This document shows positions 41,965 to 51,184 of a stretch of DNA of 64,000 nucleotides, piece after piece; the stretch's first letter is position 1; each line of letters begins with the position of its first letter. The notes beneath the pieces are model-generated. The model searched no databases. It was not told the origin of the DNA and saw only the letters and a program-made list of their open reading frames with translations. Source of the DNA: JBCCGG01 sp039029395 (GTDB taxonomy: Bacteria; Pseudomonadota; Alphaproteobacteria; Kiloniellales; JAKSDN01); contig JBCCGG010000032.1 in the NCBI GenBank assembly GCA_039029395.1, forward strand, positions 1 through 64,000, read 5' to 3'. Both the position numbers and the translations under genes were made by a program.

Positions 41965-43884
41965 ATGGCAAGTCCATCGCCACGCTTCACGCGCATCGCG
42001 GTTGCCTTCTCTCATGACGTGATCATGGCGGCGCTGTCGTTTGCGGTGGCGCTCTATCTGCGCCTTGGAGATCTGGCCTTTTCTGTGCTGTCCCAGTACT
42101 TGACCTGGCCGCTGGTGCTGTTCACCGCGGTATGCGCCGGTGTGTTCTGGTTCACCGGGCTTTACCGGGGCATCTGGCGCTACGCCTCCCAGAGCGACAT
42201 GATCGCGATCGCCAAGGCGGTCACGCTGGCGCTTTTGATCTACCTGCCGATCACTTTCATGGTGACCCGCCTGGAGGCCGTGCCGCGCTCCATGCTGGTG
42301 ATCAACTGGTTCGTCCTGGTTTTCATGCTGGCGGCCCCGCGCCTGATCTACCGGGTGCTCAAGGACAAAGGCTTTAAGCATCTGCTCGAGCGCCACGATC
42401 CAACCGGCGTGCCGGTGCTGCTGATCGGTGCCGGCGACGGGGCTGAGGCCTTCATCCGCGAGATGGCGCGCGACCGCACAGCGCCCTACGAGGTGCTCGG
42501 CGTGGTCGACGAGAAAGGCAGCCGGGTCGGCCGGGAGATCCGCGGTATCAGCGTAATCGGCCATCTGGACAAACTGCCCGCGCTGATCGACCGGGTCAGC
42601 CGCTACCGGGAGCCGCAACGACTGATCTTAACCAAGCCGCTGACACGCGAGGCCATGGCCGACCTGCTGGCGGTCGCCGAAAAGCGGGGTATGACCCTGT
42701 CCCGCCTGCCGAGGTTGACAGATTTCGGCAGCGATGGCGGCGCGCCCTTGAAGCTGCGGCCGATCGCGATCCAGGATCTGCTGCGCCGGCCCCAGGCCAA
42801 GCTCGACCGGGACATCATGGGTCGCCTGGTGGCCGGGCGCCGGGTGCTGGTGACCGGCGCCGGCGGCACAATCGGCTCGGAGCTGACCCGCCAGCTGGCG
42901 GCGCAGGGGCCGGCCGAGCTGACCCTGATCGACAATTCGGAGTTCCTGCTCTACCAGATCGACCTGGAAATCGCCGAGCGTCACCCGGAGCTGGCCCGCG
43001 ACGCGGCCTTGGCCGACGTGCGAGACCAGGAGCGTTTGGCCCAAATCCTGGCCGAACGCCGGCCCGAGCTGGTGTTCCACGCCGCTGCCTTGAAGCATGT
43101 GCCCCTGGTCGAGACCAATCCGGTCGAGGGCGTGCTGACCAATGTCATCGGTACCCGCAACACGGCCGAGGCCTGCCGGCGGGCCGGAGTCAAGGCGATG
43201 GTGCTGATCTCGACCGACAAGGCGGTCAATCCCTCCAGCGTGATGGGCGCCACCAAGCGACTCGCCGAGTGCTACTGCCAGGCGCTCGACTTGGAGGAGC
43301 GGGACCGCTCGGGTACCCGCTTCGTCACCGTGCGCTTCGGCAACGTGCTCGGCTCGACCGGCTCCGTCGTGCCCCTGTTCCAGCGCCAGCTGGCCGCCGG
43401 CGGGCCGCTCACCGTGACCCACGAGGACATGACCCGCTACTTCATGACCGTGCGCGAGGCGGTCGAGCTGGTGCTCGAGGCCTCGGCGCTCGCCGCTCTC
43501 TCACCGGTCGAGGACACCGGCAAGATTTACGTGTTGGACATGGGCGAGCCGGTCAAGATCGTCGATCTGGCGAGCCAGATGATCCGCCTGGCGGGACTCA
43601 GGCCTGGCAAAGACATCGATATCGTCTTCACCGGCCTGCGCCCCGGCGAGAAGCTGCATGAGCAACTGTTTCACGACCAGGAGCCCCTGGTGCCGACCAA
43701 CCATTCCGGCCTGCGCCTGGCGGCCCCGCGCACCCTGAACCGGGAGCTTCTGGCGAGGGGCCTGGCCGAGCTGGAGGAGCAGGCGCTGCACCATCGTGAG
43801 CGCGAGCTGCACGCCACGCTGGCCCGCCTGGTGCCCGAGTACAGCCCACCGGAAGAGAGCGATCGCTCGGCCGCCGCGTCTTGA
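41965..43884 (+). CDS. CapD/WbpM-type membrane UDP-sugar dehydratase/epimerase
   Basis: This 639-residue protein has four N-terminal membrane helices (about residues 15-115), a CoA-binding-like middle domain and an extended SDR domain. The cofactor loop GAGGTIG is at residues 298-304, and the block STDKAVNPSSVMGATKR has Met427 and Lys431, the SMK-type triad known in WbpM/FlaA1 4,6-dehydratases in place of SYK. VTVRFGNVLGSTGSVVPLF is characteristic. It makes keto-deoxy sugar nucleotides for surface polysaccharide or protein glycosylation. It belongs with the nearby WecA-type and heparinase-like genes. Confidence 0.93.
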   Translation: MASPSPRFTRIAVAFSHDVIMAALSFAVALYLRLGDLAFSVLSQYLTWPLVLFTAVCAGVFWFTGLYRGIWRYASQSDMIAIAKAVTLALLIYLPITFMVTRLEAVPRSMLVINWFVLVFMLAAPRLIYRVLKDKGFKHLLERHDPTGVPVLLIGAGDGAEAFIREMARDRTAPYEVLGVVDEKGSRVGREIRGISVIGHLDKLPALIDRVSRYREPQRLILTKPLTREAMADLLAVAEKRGMTLSRLPRLTDFGSDGGAPLKLRPIAIQDLLRRPQAKLDRDIMGRLVAGRRVLVTGAGGTIGSELTRQLAAQGPAELTLIDNSEFLLYQIDLEIAERHPELARDAALADVRDQERLAQILAERRPELVFHAAALKHVPLVETNPVEGVLTNVIGTRNTAEACRRAGVKAMVLISTDKAVNPSSVMGATKRLAECYCQALDLEERDRSGTRFVTVRFGNVLGSTGSVVPLFQRQLAAGGPLTVTHEDMTRYFMTVREAVELVLEASALAALSPVEDTGKIYVLDMGEPVKIVDLASQMIRLAGLRPGKDIDIVFTGLRPGEKLHEQLFHDQEPLVPTNHSGLRLAAPRTLNRELLARGLAELEEQALHHRERELHATLARLVPEYSPPEESDRSAAAS

Positions 43885-43946
43885 CGGCCCGGCGGCCGCA
43901 TCCTAAACCGGGCGCCTCCGCGCCACCTCGCTTCCAGGTCCCAAAA

Positions 43947-45539
43947 ATGTCCGATACTCAGGCGGTTCGCCGCGCCCTGATCTCCGTTTCCGACAAGCGT
44001 GGCCTGGCAGATCTCGGCCAGGCCTTGGCCGCGCGCGGAGTCGAGCTGCTGTCAACCGGCGGCTCGGCCCGAACGCTCGCCGATGCCGGTGTACCGGTCA
44101 CCGAGGTCTCGGCCCATACCGGCTTTCCCGAGGTCATGGACGGTCGGGTCAAGACGCTGCACCCCAGCATTCACGGCGGCATCCTGGCGCGCCGAGACAA
44201 TCCGGGCGACCAAGCCGCCATGAGCGAGCACGCCATCGCGCCGATCGACCTGGTGGTTGTCAACCTCTACCCCTTTCGCGAGACCGTGGCGTCGGGCGCG
44301 GCTCCGGCGGACTGCATCGAGAATATCGACATCGGCGGCCCGGCCCTGATCCGGGCGGCGGCCAAGAACCACCCCTTTGTCACTGTTGTGACCGATCCGG
44401 GGGACTACCAGGCGGTGCTTGACGAGCTGGCCGCCCACGAGGGCGCAACCACGCTTGCCCTGCGCCAGCGACTGGCGGCAGCGGCCTATGCCCACACGGC
44501 GGCCTACGACGCGGCGATCGCCCATTGGATGGCGGCACAGCAGGGCGAGGCCTTTCCAGCCCAAATGTCGATTCCGGCGCGCCGGGCCGAGGTCCTGCGC
44601 TACGGCGAGAACCCCCACCAGACGGCAGCCTTCTATTTGGCCGACGGCGGCCCGGTTGAGCCCCGGCCCGGAGTCGCAACGGCGCGCCAGCTCCAGGGCA
44701 AGGCGCTCAGCTACAACAACCTGAACGACACCGATGCGGCATTCGAGCTGGCCGCCGAGTTCGACCAGCCGGCGGTCGCCATCATCAAGCACGCCAATCC
44801 CTGCGGGGCGGCGCTCGGCACGACCCAGGTCGAGGCCTATCTGAAGGCGCTGTCGAGCGACCCGGTTAGCGCCTTCGGCGGCATCGTCGCCCTCAACCGG
44901 TCGCTAGAGGCGGACACCGCGGCGGAGATTTCCAAGCTTTTCGTTGAGGTCATCATCGCGCCCGAGGTCAGCGACGGCGCGATCCAGACACTGGCCAAGA
45001 AGGAGAACGTCCGCCTCCTGGTGACCGGCGCCATGCCCGACCCGGCGGCCGGCGGCATGACCATGAAGGCGTTGGCCGGCGGCCTGTTGCTGCAGAGCCG
45101 GGACGACGGTCGCACCGGCGCGGACGACATCCGTGTGGTGACCAAGCGCGCGCCCGATGCCCGGGAGCTGGCCGACCTGATCTTTGCCTTCCAGGTCGCC
45201 AAGCACGTCAAGTCGAACGCCATCGTCTACGTCAAGGACGGGCTCACGGTCGGCATCGGCGCCGGCCAGATGAGCCGGGTCGATTCGGCGCGCATCGCCG
45301 CCTTGAAATCCCGCGAGGCGGTCGAGGCCTCCGGCGGCACCCGGCCCGGCACGGATGGCTCGGTGGTCGCCTCGGACGCCTTCTTCCCCTTCGCCGACGG
45401 TCTGATGGCCGCGGTCGAGGCCGGCGCCACGGCGGTCATCCAGCCAGGCGGCTCCATGCGGGACAACGAGGTGATCGCGGCGGCCGACGACGCGGGCCTG
45501 GCCATGGTCTTCACCGGCCAGCGCCACTTCAGGCACTAA
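43947..45539 (+). CDS. purH: Bifunctional AICAR transformylase / IMP cyclohydrolase
   Basis: This 530-residue enzyme performs the last two steps of purine synthesis. The N-terminal cyclohydrolase domain has the MGS fold (RALISVSDKRGLADLGQALA, HPSIHGGILARR), and the C-terminal transformylase has LRYGENPHQTAAFY, KHANPCGAALG and SDAFFPFADGLMAA. The ATG at 43947 gives the normal N-terminus; an in-frame TTG at 43881 adds a Pro-rich non-homologous tail. Length is typical. Confidence 0.97.
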   Translation: MSDTQAVRRALISVSDKRGLADLGQALAARGVELLSTGGSARTLADAGVPVTEVSAHTGFPEVMDGRVKTLHPSIHGGILARRDNPGDQAAMSEHAIAPIDLVVVNLYPFRETVASGAAPADCIENIDIGGPALIRAAAKNHPFVTVVTDPGDYQAVLDELAAHEGATTLALRQRLAAAAYAHTAAYDAAIAHWMAAQQGEAFPAQMSIPARRAEVLRYGENPHQTAAFYLADGGPVEPRPGVATARQLQGKALSYNNLNDTDAAFELAAEFDQPAVAIIKHANPCGAALGTTQVEAYLKALSSDPVSAFGGIVALNRSLEADTAAEISKLFVEVIIAPEVSDGAIQTLAKKENVRLLVTGAMPDPAAGGMTMKALAGGLLLQSRDDGRTGADDIRVVTKRAPDARELADLIFAFQVAKHVKSNAIVYVKDGLTVGIGAGQMSRVDSARIAALKSREAVEASGGTRPGTDGSVVASDAFFPFADGLMAAVEAGATAVIQPGGSMRDNEVIAAADDAGLAMVFTGQRHFRH

Positions 45540-45540
45540 A

Positions 45541-46692
45541 ATGGCCGAGGCTTCCACACCCCTAAAACGGGACTTCGCACTGGAAGTTCACATGTCGCGC
45601 TGGGAGTTCTCGGCGCGCTACAACATGACCGCTTCGGACGCCGAGAGCATGACCTTGGCCGAGCTGCTGTCCTACGCCGAGCCGGCCGACAAGGCGGCCT
45701 TCGAGGCGCTTTGGCTGGGCTACACCGAGACCTATGGCGCACCGGACCTGCGCCAGGCGATCGCCGACACCTACGAGGGGCTCGCGGCCGAGGACGTGCT
45801 CTGCTTCGCCGGCGCGGAGGAAGGTATCTACACCGCCATGCGGGTGCTGCTGGGCGCGGACGACCACGCGGTGGTCGTGACGCCCAACTATCAAGCGGCC
45901 GAGACCGTGCCGCTCAGCGTCTGCGAGGTCACCGGCGTGCCGCTCGAGCCGGATCAGGGCTGGACGCTCGACATCGACCGGGTCGCCGCCGCCCTCAAGA
46001 CCAATACCAAGCTGGTCTCGATCAACTTTCCCAACAACCCGACCGGCAAGATTCTCGAGCACGACCGCTTCGACGCCTTGGTGGATCTCTGCCGGGCGCG
46101 CGACATCTGGCTGTTCAGCGACGAGGTTTACCGGGGCATCGAGCGGGACCCCGCGTTGCGTTTGCCCCAGGCGGCCGACGCCTACGAGCGCGGCCTGTCG
46201 CTCGGTGTGATGTCCAAAGCCTACGGCCTGCCCGGCTTGCGCATCGGCTGGATTGCGTGCCGGGACCGCGCGCTTCTGGCGCGACTGGAACGCTACAAGC
46301 ACTTCACGACGATCTGCAACGCGGCGCCCAGCGAGCGCCTGGCGCTGATCGCGCTGAACGCGCGCCAGAAGCTGCTCGCGCGCACCAACCGTCTGGCCGA
46401 GGCCAACTTGGCGCTGACAGAGAGCTTTCTGGCCGACTATGCCGAGCTCTTCTCCTGGCATCGGCCCGAGGGCGCTTGCGTCGGCTTCGTGCGCTACCGG
46501 GGCGAGGAGGGGGTCGAAGACTTTGCGGAGCGTCTGGTCCAGGAAGCCGGCGTGCTGCTGCTGCCGGCCAGCGTCTACCGCTCCGACTTAAACCCGGTGC
46601 CGGACGACCACTTCCGCATAGGCTTCGGCCGCAAGGATGTCGAGCAGGGCCTCGCCACCATGCGCGGCTGGTTGCAACGCAACCGGCCGTAA
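45541..46692 (+). CDS. PLP-dependent class I/II aminotransferase
   Basis: This 383-residue fold-type I enzyme contains FAGAEEGIYTAMRVLLG, NFPNNPTGKILEHDRF with the cofactor-binding Asn, SDEVYRGIE with the PLP-ring Asp/Tyr region, and the PLP-forming lysine in GVMSKAYGLPGLRIGW. A late FRIGFGR arginine block should bind the substrate carboxylate. Substrate is not evident. It begins two bases after purH and is probably co-transcribed with it and the DUF2000 gene. Confidence 0.88.
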   Translation: MAEASTPLKRDFALEVHMSRWEFSARYNMTASDAESMTLAELLSYAEPADKAAFEALWLGYTETYGAPDLRQAIADTYEGLAAEDVLCFAGAEEGIYTAMRVLLGADDHAVVVTPNYQAAETVPLSVCEVTGVPLEPDQGWTLDIDRVAAALKTNTKLVSINFPNNPTGKILEHDRFDALVDLCRARDIWLFSDEVYRGIERDPALRLPQAADAYERGLSLGVMSKAYGLPGLRIGWIACRDRALLARLERYKHFTTICNAAPSERLALIALNARQKLLARTNRLAEANLALTESFLADYAELFSWHRPEGACVGFVRYRGEEGVEDFAERLVQEAGVLLLPASVYRSDLNPVPDDHFRIGFGRKDVEQGLATMRGWLQRNRP

Positions 46693-46706
46693 ACGGAGCG
46701 CGCAGG

Positions 46707-47114
46707 ATGTTCGATACCAAGTTCGCGATCGTCGTGCGCGACGACCTGGCGGTGTGGCAAAAGCTCAATGTCACCGCTTTCCTGACCAGTGGCGTTGTCG
46801 GTGCCGACCCGCAGATTATCGGCGAGCCATACGAGGACGCGGCCGGCAACCGCTATCACCGGCTATCGGTCCAACCGGTCATCGTGCTGGCGGCCGACGA
46901 CGCCACTCTTGTCAAGATCTATCGCCGGGCCATGGAACGGGGCGTGCCGCTCGCGCTCTACATCGAGGAGATGTTCGCGACCGGCCACGACGCGGCCAAC
47001 CGGGCGGCGGTCAAGCAGGTTGCGCCAGAGGACATGAAGATCGTCGGGCTGGGCCTACGCGCTGAGCGCAAAATCGTCGACAAGGTAACCCGCGGCGCCA
47101 AGCTGCACGGGTGA
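46707..47114 (+). CDS. DUF2000-family protein
   Basis: This 135-residue cytoplasmic protein matches the DUF2000 pattern: KFAIVVRDDLAVWQKLNVTAFLTSG at the start, then IIGEPYEDAAGNRYHRLSVQPVIVL and YIEEMFATGHDAANRAAV, ending KIVGLGLRAERKIVDKVT. The fold is related to peptidyl-tRNA hydrolase-2-like proteins, but the function is unknown. ATG at 46707 is preceded by GGAG and gives the usual length. It lies 14 bases after the aminotransferase, suggesting one operon. Confidence 0.85.
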   Translation: MFDTKFAIVVRDDLAVWQKLNVTAFLTSGVVGADPQIIGEPYEDAAGNRYHRLSVQPVIVLAADDATLVKIYRRAMERGVPLALYIEEMFATGHDAANRAAVKQVAPEDMKIVGLGLRAERKIVDKVTRGAKLHG

Positions 47115-47126
47115 GAGGCGCTTCGT

Positions 47127-47894
47127 TCAGGAGCCGGCACCGTCCTTGCGGGCTTTGATCTTCTTGTAGGCGACCGGCAGAATCGCAAGCACGGCCAAAC
47201 CGACCAAGGCGGCCAGGATCTCGGGCGTGAATATGCCTTCTGCGGAGAACTCCTCGTTGTTCTCGAGCACGCTGCCGAGGCCAGCGCCGGTTAGGGCAAT
47301 CACGAAGGTGCCGGGGATAATGCCGATGAAGGTCGCCGCCATGTAAGTGCCCAAACGCACGCCCAGAAGCGCCGGCACCAGATTGACCAGCCAGAAGGGG
47401 AACAGGGGAATCAGGCGCAGCACCAGGAGGTAGTTGAAGGCGTTCTCCTGGAAGCCCGCTTCCATCTTCTGGATTGCCGGCCCGGCGCGGGCGCGAAGCG
47501 TGTCGCCGAAAGCGGTCTTGGCAATCAGAAAGATCGCGGTTGCGCCGATTGTCGCGCCGATCACCACCGCGATCGTGCCGATCCAGGTGCCGAACAAAAG
47601 GCCGCCGACAATCGTCAGCACCAGGCCGCCGGGCAGGGAGACCGCCGTCGCCACCGCGTAGATCAGCATGTAGACCAGGATTGCCGCGAGCCCCAGGCGC
47701 GCCACGGTATCCGTCAAGAGCGCGTGATTTTCCTTGAGCGCCTCGAAGGTCAGATATTCGTCCAGGTCGAGCGCGAAGATCGTGATGCCGATCGCGACCA
47801 GCACGACCAGCGGAATGAACCGCTTGGCCGTGCCGCTTGAGCTCTTCGTCATTCTTGGGCCCCCCCGAGCCTGTGCGCCATCATGGTCCTTCAT
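47127..47894 (-). CDS. TVP38/TMEM64-family (VTT domain) membrane protein
   Basis: This 255-residue inner-membrane protein has about six helices. The VTT-domain signature appears as VSLPGGLVLTIVGGLLFGTWIG followed by VIGATIGATAIFLIAKTAFG, and a second re-entrant loop LRLIPLFPFWLVNLVPALLGV is present. Relatives act as lipid scramblase-like or DedA-type proteins. The C-terminus is basic. The start could be ATG at 47894 or, just before the first helix, ATG at 47852; the longer form is given. Confidence 0.88.
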   Translation of the reverse strand: MKDHDGAQARGGPRMTKSSSGTAKRFIPLVVLVAIGITIFALDLDEYLTFEALKENHALLTDTVARLGLAAILVYMLIYAVATAVSLPGGLVLTIVGGLLFGTWIGTIAVVIGATIGATAIFLIAKTAFGDTLRARAGPAIQKMEAGFQENAFNYLLVLRLIPLFPFWLVNLVPALLGVRLGTYMAATFIGIIPGTFVIALTGAGLGSVLENNEEFSAEGIFTPEILAALVGLAVLAILPVAYKKIKARKDGAGS

Positions 47895-47989
47895 GCCGGC
47901 TCCTTCATGCCCGGTCGCACGCTACCCCAGCCACCGCGGCGCGCGAACCTCTTTTTGGTGAGCTTAGATCGGTTCGTCCCGGACAAGGT

Positions 47990-48145
47990 TTATCCTTCGA
48001 CCAGGAGCTTGTAGTCGGGCATGGTGTTGAGCGGGCAGGAATAGAGGTACTCGCCCGGCTCTAGTTCGACCGGATAGTCCTTGGTCACGCCCGGGTCCAG
48101 GCCGGCGGCGCCGAGCAGCGCGGTGGTTGCTTGTGGCCTTCTCAT
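47990..48145 (-). pseudogene. Fragment of a cupredoxin-like protein
   Basis: Fifty-one residues in an open frame read like the end of a blue-copper/cupredoxin domain: AAGLDPGVTKDYPVELEPGE, then YLYSCPLNTMPDYKLLVEG before a stop, with the Cys and following Met as candidate copper ligands. The first half of a cupredoxin domain (the first His and strands) is absent upstream, where the sequence turns into a tandem repeat. It is therefore probably the remnant of a deleted gene, although a short functional protein cannot be excluded. No signal peptide or convincing ribosome-binding site is present. Confidence 0.55.
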
Positions 48146-48174
48146 CGGGAGCCTCACCTACGCGGTTTCAGTCG

Positions 48175-48264
48175 CAACAAACCTCGTACAACCTGCCATG
48201 GGGGCCGAAACCGGGCCACCGGCCGGACCAACAAACCTCGCCACTATGAGATGGGGCCGAACGA
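48175..48264. repeat. Two-copy imperfect tandem repeat, 54-base period
   Basis: CAACAAACCTCG is found at 48175-48186 and again at 48229-48240, and each is followed after about a dozen bases by ATGGGG and CCGAA. The copies span 48175-48211 and 48229-48264. The segment lies in the spacer between the cupredoxin remnant and the SLC13-type gene and may mark the deletion end. Confidence 0.6.
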
Positions 48265-48426
48265 CCGCTTGCCATGCCGGTCACACGCCGTTGTGATAGG
48301 CTGTGACGCAGGCGACCGCATTCGGGGGAGGGACCGCCATCTCGCGCCAGCTTGGCCCATTAACGCTCCGGCAAGGCTTTCAGCGTCATCTGGGAGCGCC
48401 CTGACGGTGCCTGGAGCCTGCTGCCT

Positions 48427-50208
48427 GTGACCACGCCCCAGATTATTCTCTTCGTCCTCTTGGCGGCGCTTTTCGGCCTGCTGGTGTGGGGCCGCTGGCG
48501 CTATGACGTGGTCGCCTTCGCGACCTTACTGGCCGCCGTGGTGACCGGCCTGGTGCCGGCCGGCGAGGCTTTCACCGGTTTCGGCCATCCGGCGACCATC
48601 ACGGTCGCGGCGGTCCTGATCCTAAGCCGTGCGCTGGCCAGCTCCGGAGCGACCGATCTGCTTGCCAAACTGGTCATGCCGGCAACCGGGCATACCCAGA
48701 CCCATATCGGCGCCTTGATGGGCGTCGGCGGCACGCTCTCCAGCTTCATGAACAATGTCGGCACCCTTGGTCTCTTGATGCCGGTTGCCTTGCAATCGGC
48801 ACGCAAGGCCGGTCGCCCGGCGGCGCTCATTCTCATGCCGCTTTCCTTTGGCTGCATCTTGGGCGGCCTGGTCACCCTGATCGGCACGCCGCCCAACATC
48901 ATCGTCGCCAACATCCGCGCCGAGGTCGCCGGCGAGCCTTTCGGCATGTTCTCCTACAGCCCGGTCGGTCTGGTCTGCGCGCTGGCCGGTATCGCCTTCG
49001 TGGCCCTGATCGGCTGGCGCCTGGTGCCTCTGCGCGCCGGCCAGCGGGACGACGGCGAGGATCTGTTCGACATCGAGGACTACGTCACCGAGGTCCGGGT
49101 GCCCAAGAGCTGCAAGGCCTGGGACAAGACCCTCGACGAGCTGGAAGAGATGACCAAGGACATCGAGGCCCAGGTGGTCGGCCTGATCCGGGGCCGCAAG
49201 CGGACCAGTCGGCCGGAGGGCCGGGAGCGCCTGCAGGCCCGCGACGTGCTGGTGATCGAGGCGGCGCCGACCGAGATCGACAAGTTCATTACGGCGCTTG
49301 GCCTGGAGCTGGTCGGCCGGGGCAACGCGGTGAGCAGCCTAACCAAGAACGCCGATGCCGAGCTATTGGAAGCGGTCATCGCCCAGGGCTCGCGCCTCGA
49401 GGGACGATCGGTCGAGTCCCTGCGCATGCCAAGCCGCTATGGAGTCAATCTGATCGCGCTCTCGCGCCAGGGTAAGCCGCACCGGGGCCGCCTGCGCAAG
49501 ATTAAGCTGCGGATCGGCGACGTGCTGCTGTTGCACGGCGATAAGGAGCATCTGGCCGACGCCGTCGCTTCCTTCGGCTGCCTGCCGCTTGCCGAGCGCG
49601 ATCTCAACTTCGGCCGGCGCCACCAGGCGCCCTGGATGATCGGGATCTTCGCCTTGGCCATCGCGGCGGCCAGTCTGGGACTGGTCACCATACCGATCGC
49701 GCTGGGCCTGGCGGTCGCGGTCATGGTGGTCGCCAACATGATCCCGGTGCGCGAGATTTATGACGGGGTCGATTGGCCGGTCATCGTCTTGCTGGGCGCC
49801 CTCATCCCGGTCGGCGGTGCGCTCCAGTCGACCGGCGCCACCGAGGTTATCGCCGATGGGATCGTGACGATCACCGTGGGTGCGCCGCCGGTCGTCGTTC
49901 TGGTGCTTCTGATGGTCGTCACCATGACCCTGTCGGACATCCTCAACAACGCCGCCACCGCGGTCGTCATGGCGCCGATTGGGATCAGCCTGGCAGAGCG
50001 CCTGGGGGTTGCCGCCGACCCCTTCCTGATGGCGGTGGCGGTTGGCGCTTCTTGCGCCTTTCTGACCCCGATCGGCCATCAGAACAACGCGCTGGTCATG
50101 GGACCGGGCGGCTACCGCTTCAGCGACTATTGGCGCATGGGCCTGCCGCTGGAGGTGATCATCGTCGCGGTCGCCACGCCCATGATCCTCGTCGTCTGGC
50201 CCTTTTGA
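48427..50208 (+). CDS. SLC13-family permease with TrkA-C domains
   Basis: This 593-residue inner-membrane protein belongs to the divalent anion:sodium symporter (citrate/sulfate) group. The N-terminal half has about five helices with SFMNNVGTLGLLMPVAL and LIGTPPNIIVAN, the latter a family signature. Two TrkA-C regulatory domains follow (about residues 215-400), then the C-terminal helices with NNAATAVVMAPIGISLAE and LTPIGHQNNALVMGPGGY. The start is GTG, and length is typical. Substrate unknown (sulfate and dicarboxylates are common). Confidence 0.92.
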   Translation: MTTPQIILFVLLAALFGLLVWGRWRYDVVAFATLLAAVVTGLVPAGEAFTGFGHPATITVAAVLILSRALASSGATDLLAKLVMPATGHTQTHIGALMGVGGTLSSFMNNVGTLGLLMPVALQSARKAGRPAALILMPLSFGCILGGLVTLIGTPPNIIVANIRAEVAGEPFGMFSYSPVGLVCALAGIAFVALIGWRLVPLRAGQRDDGEDLFDIEDYVTEVRVPKSCKAWDKTLDELEEMTKDIEAQVVGLIRGRKRTSRPEGRERLQARDVLVIEAAPTEIDKFITALGLELVGRGNAVSSLTKNADAELLEAVIAQGSRLEGRSVESLRMPSRYGVNLIALSRQGKPHRGRLRKIKLRIGDVLLLHGDKEHLADAVASFGCLPLAERDLNFGRRHQAPWMIGIFALAIAAASLGLVTIPIALGLAVAVMVVANMIPVREIYDGVDWPVIVLLGALIPVGGALQSTGATEVIADGIVTITVGAPPVVVLVLLMVVTMTLSDILNNAATAVVMAPIGISLAERLGVAADPFLMAVAVGASCAFLTPIGHQNNALVMGPGGYRFSDYWRMGLPLEVIIVAVATPMILVVWPF

Positions 50209-50264
50209 GATCTGGCGCGGCACCGGCCCGCTGTCGTAACCCCCAAACGACTTCAGACCCCACA

Positions 50265-50302
50265 CGTAAAAAAGGCCCGGGGCTGGCTCACCCCGGGCCT
50301 TT
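50265..50302 (-). terminator. Intrinsic terminator between convergent genes
   Basis: AAAGGCCCGGGG (50271-50282) and CCCCGGGCCTTT (50291-50302) form a perfect 12-bp stem with an 8-base loop. Read on the minus strand, the stem runs into six T residues and so ends the YccA-like gene transcript; read on the + strand only three T residues follow, for weaker termination of the SLC13-type gene. Confidence 0.92.
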
Positions 50303-50328
50303 AGTGGTTAAGGCTAGGTTTCCACTTT

Positions 50329-51051
50329 TTATTCGCGCATGACGCCTAGGATGCTGAGCAGCCAGATGAAGATGGTCACGAAGCTGCCGTAGAGCAGGAA
50401 GGCGCCGAAGATTGCCTTGCGTGTCGTCACGTCATGGCCGTCCGACTCGTAGTACATGTTCTTGATCATCTGGGTCTCGTAGGCGGTCAAGCCCGCGAAG
50501 ACTAGGACCACGATGATCGCCAGCACGAGGTGGAACATGCCGCTTTGGAGCAGGAAGGCATTGACCAACACCGCGATCAGGATGCCGATGGTTGCCATCG
50601 CGAGAAAGGCGCCCATTGGGGCCAGGTTGCGCTTGGTCGTGTAGCCATAGAGGCTCAAGCCCGCAAAGGAGGCGGCCGTGATGAAGAACACCCGGACCAT
50701 GCTGTCGCCGGTGTAGAGCAGGAACATGGGCGCCATGAGCGCGCCCCACATGCCCGCATAGACCCAGAAACAGGCCTGTGCGGCGCCGACCGACTTGGAC
50801 ATCATGATGCGCGGCGCGATGAAGCCCATGCCGATGATGCCGAAGAACAGCACGATGCGCATCGGCCCAAGGGCGATGGCTTGCATGATCGCCGGGTTCA
50901 TGGCGACCAAAAGGGCAACGATGCCGGTGAAGGCAACGCCCAAGGACATGTAATTGTAGACTCGCAGCATATAGCTGCGCAGGCCGACATCGATCTCGGC
51001 ACTGCGCGCTTGGGTGCGGGTCATGGTGTTGCGATCAGGACCGAATGCCAT
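50329..51051 (-). CDS. Bax inhibitor-1/YccA-family membrane protein
   Basis: This 240-residue inner-membrane protein has seven hydrophobic helices. The N-terminal NTMTRTQARSAEIDVGLRSYMLRVYNYMSLGV and the late TAYETQMIKNMYY aspartate/glutamate-type block, where the related family shows pH-dependent calcium leak, are typical of BI-1/YccA proteins. E. coli YccA modulates FtsH; the local role is unknown. It stands alone, with its own terminator. Confidence 0.93.
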   Translation of the reverse strand: MAFGPDRNTMTRTQARSAEIDVGLRSYMLRVYNYMSLGVAFTGIVALLVAMNPAIMQAIALGPMRIVLFFGIIGMGFIAPRIMMSKSVGAAQACFWVYAGMWGALMAPMFLLYTGDSMVRVFFITAASFAGLSLYGYTTKRNLAPMGAFLAMATIGILIAVLVNAFLLQSGMFHLVLAIIVVLVFAGLTAYETQMIKNMYYESDGHDVTTRKAIFGAFLLYGSFVTIFIWLLSILGVMRE

Positions 51052-51184
51052 GTTTTCCTCGTCGTTTCGTGTGTATCGCAGTGTCTTGTCTCATATTGGA
51101 ACACAAAGGTCACGAATCAATCAAGTTCGACCCGGGCGCCACCATCTAAGTGTCTGATTCTGCTCTCAAGGGCGTTAATTTTCT

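Noticed and set aside
43881..43946. Upstream TTG start for purH overlapping the previous stop
   Set aside because: The added 22 residues are Pro/Arg-rich and not part of PurH; ATG at 43947 gives the normal enzyme start.
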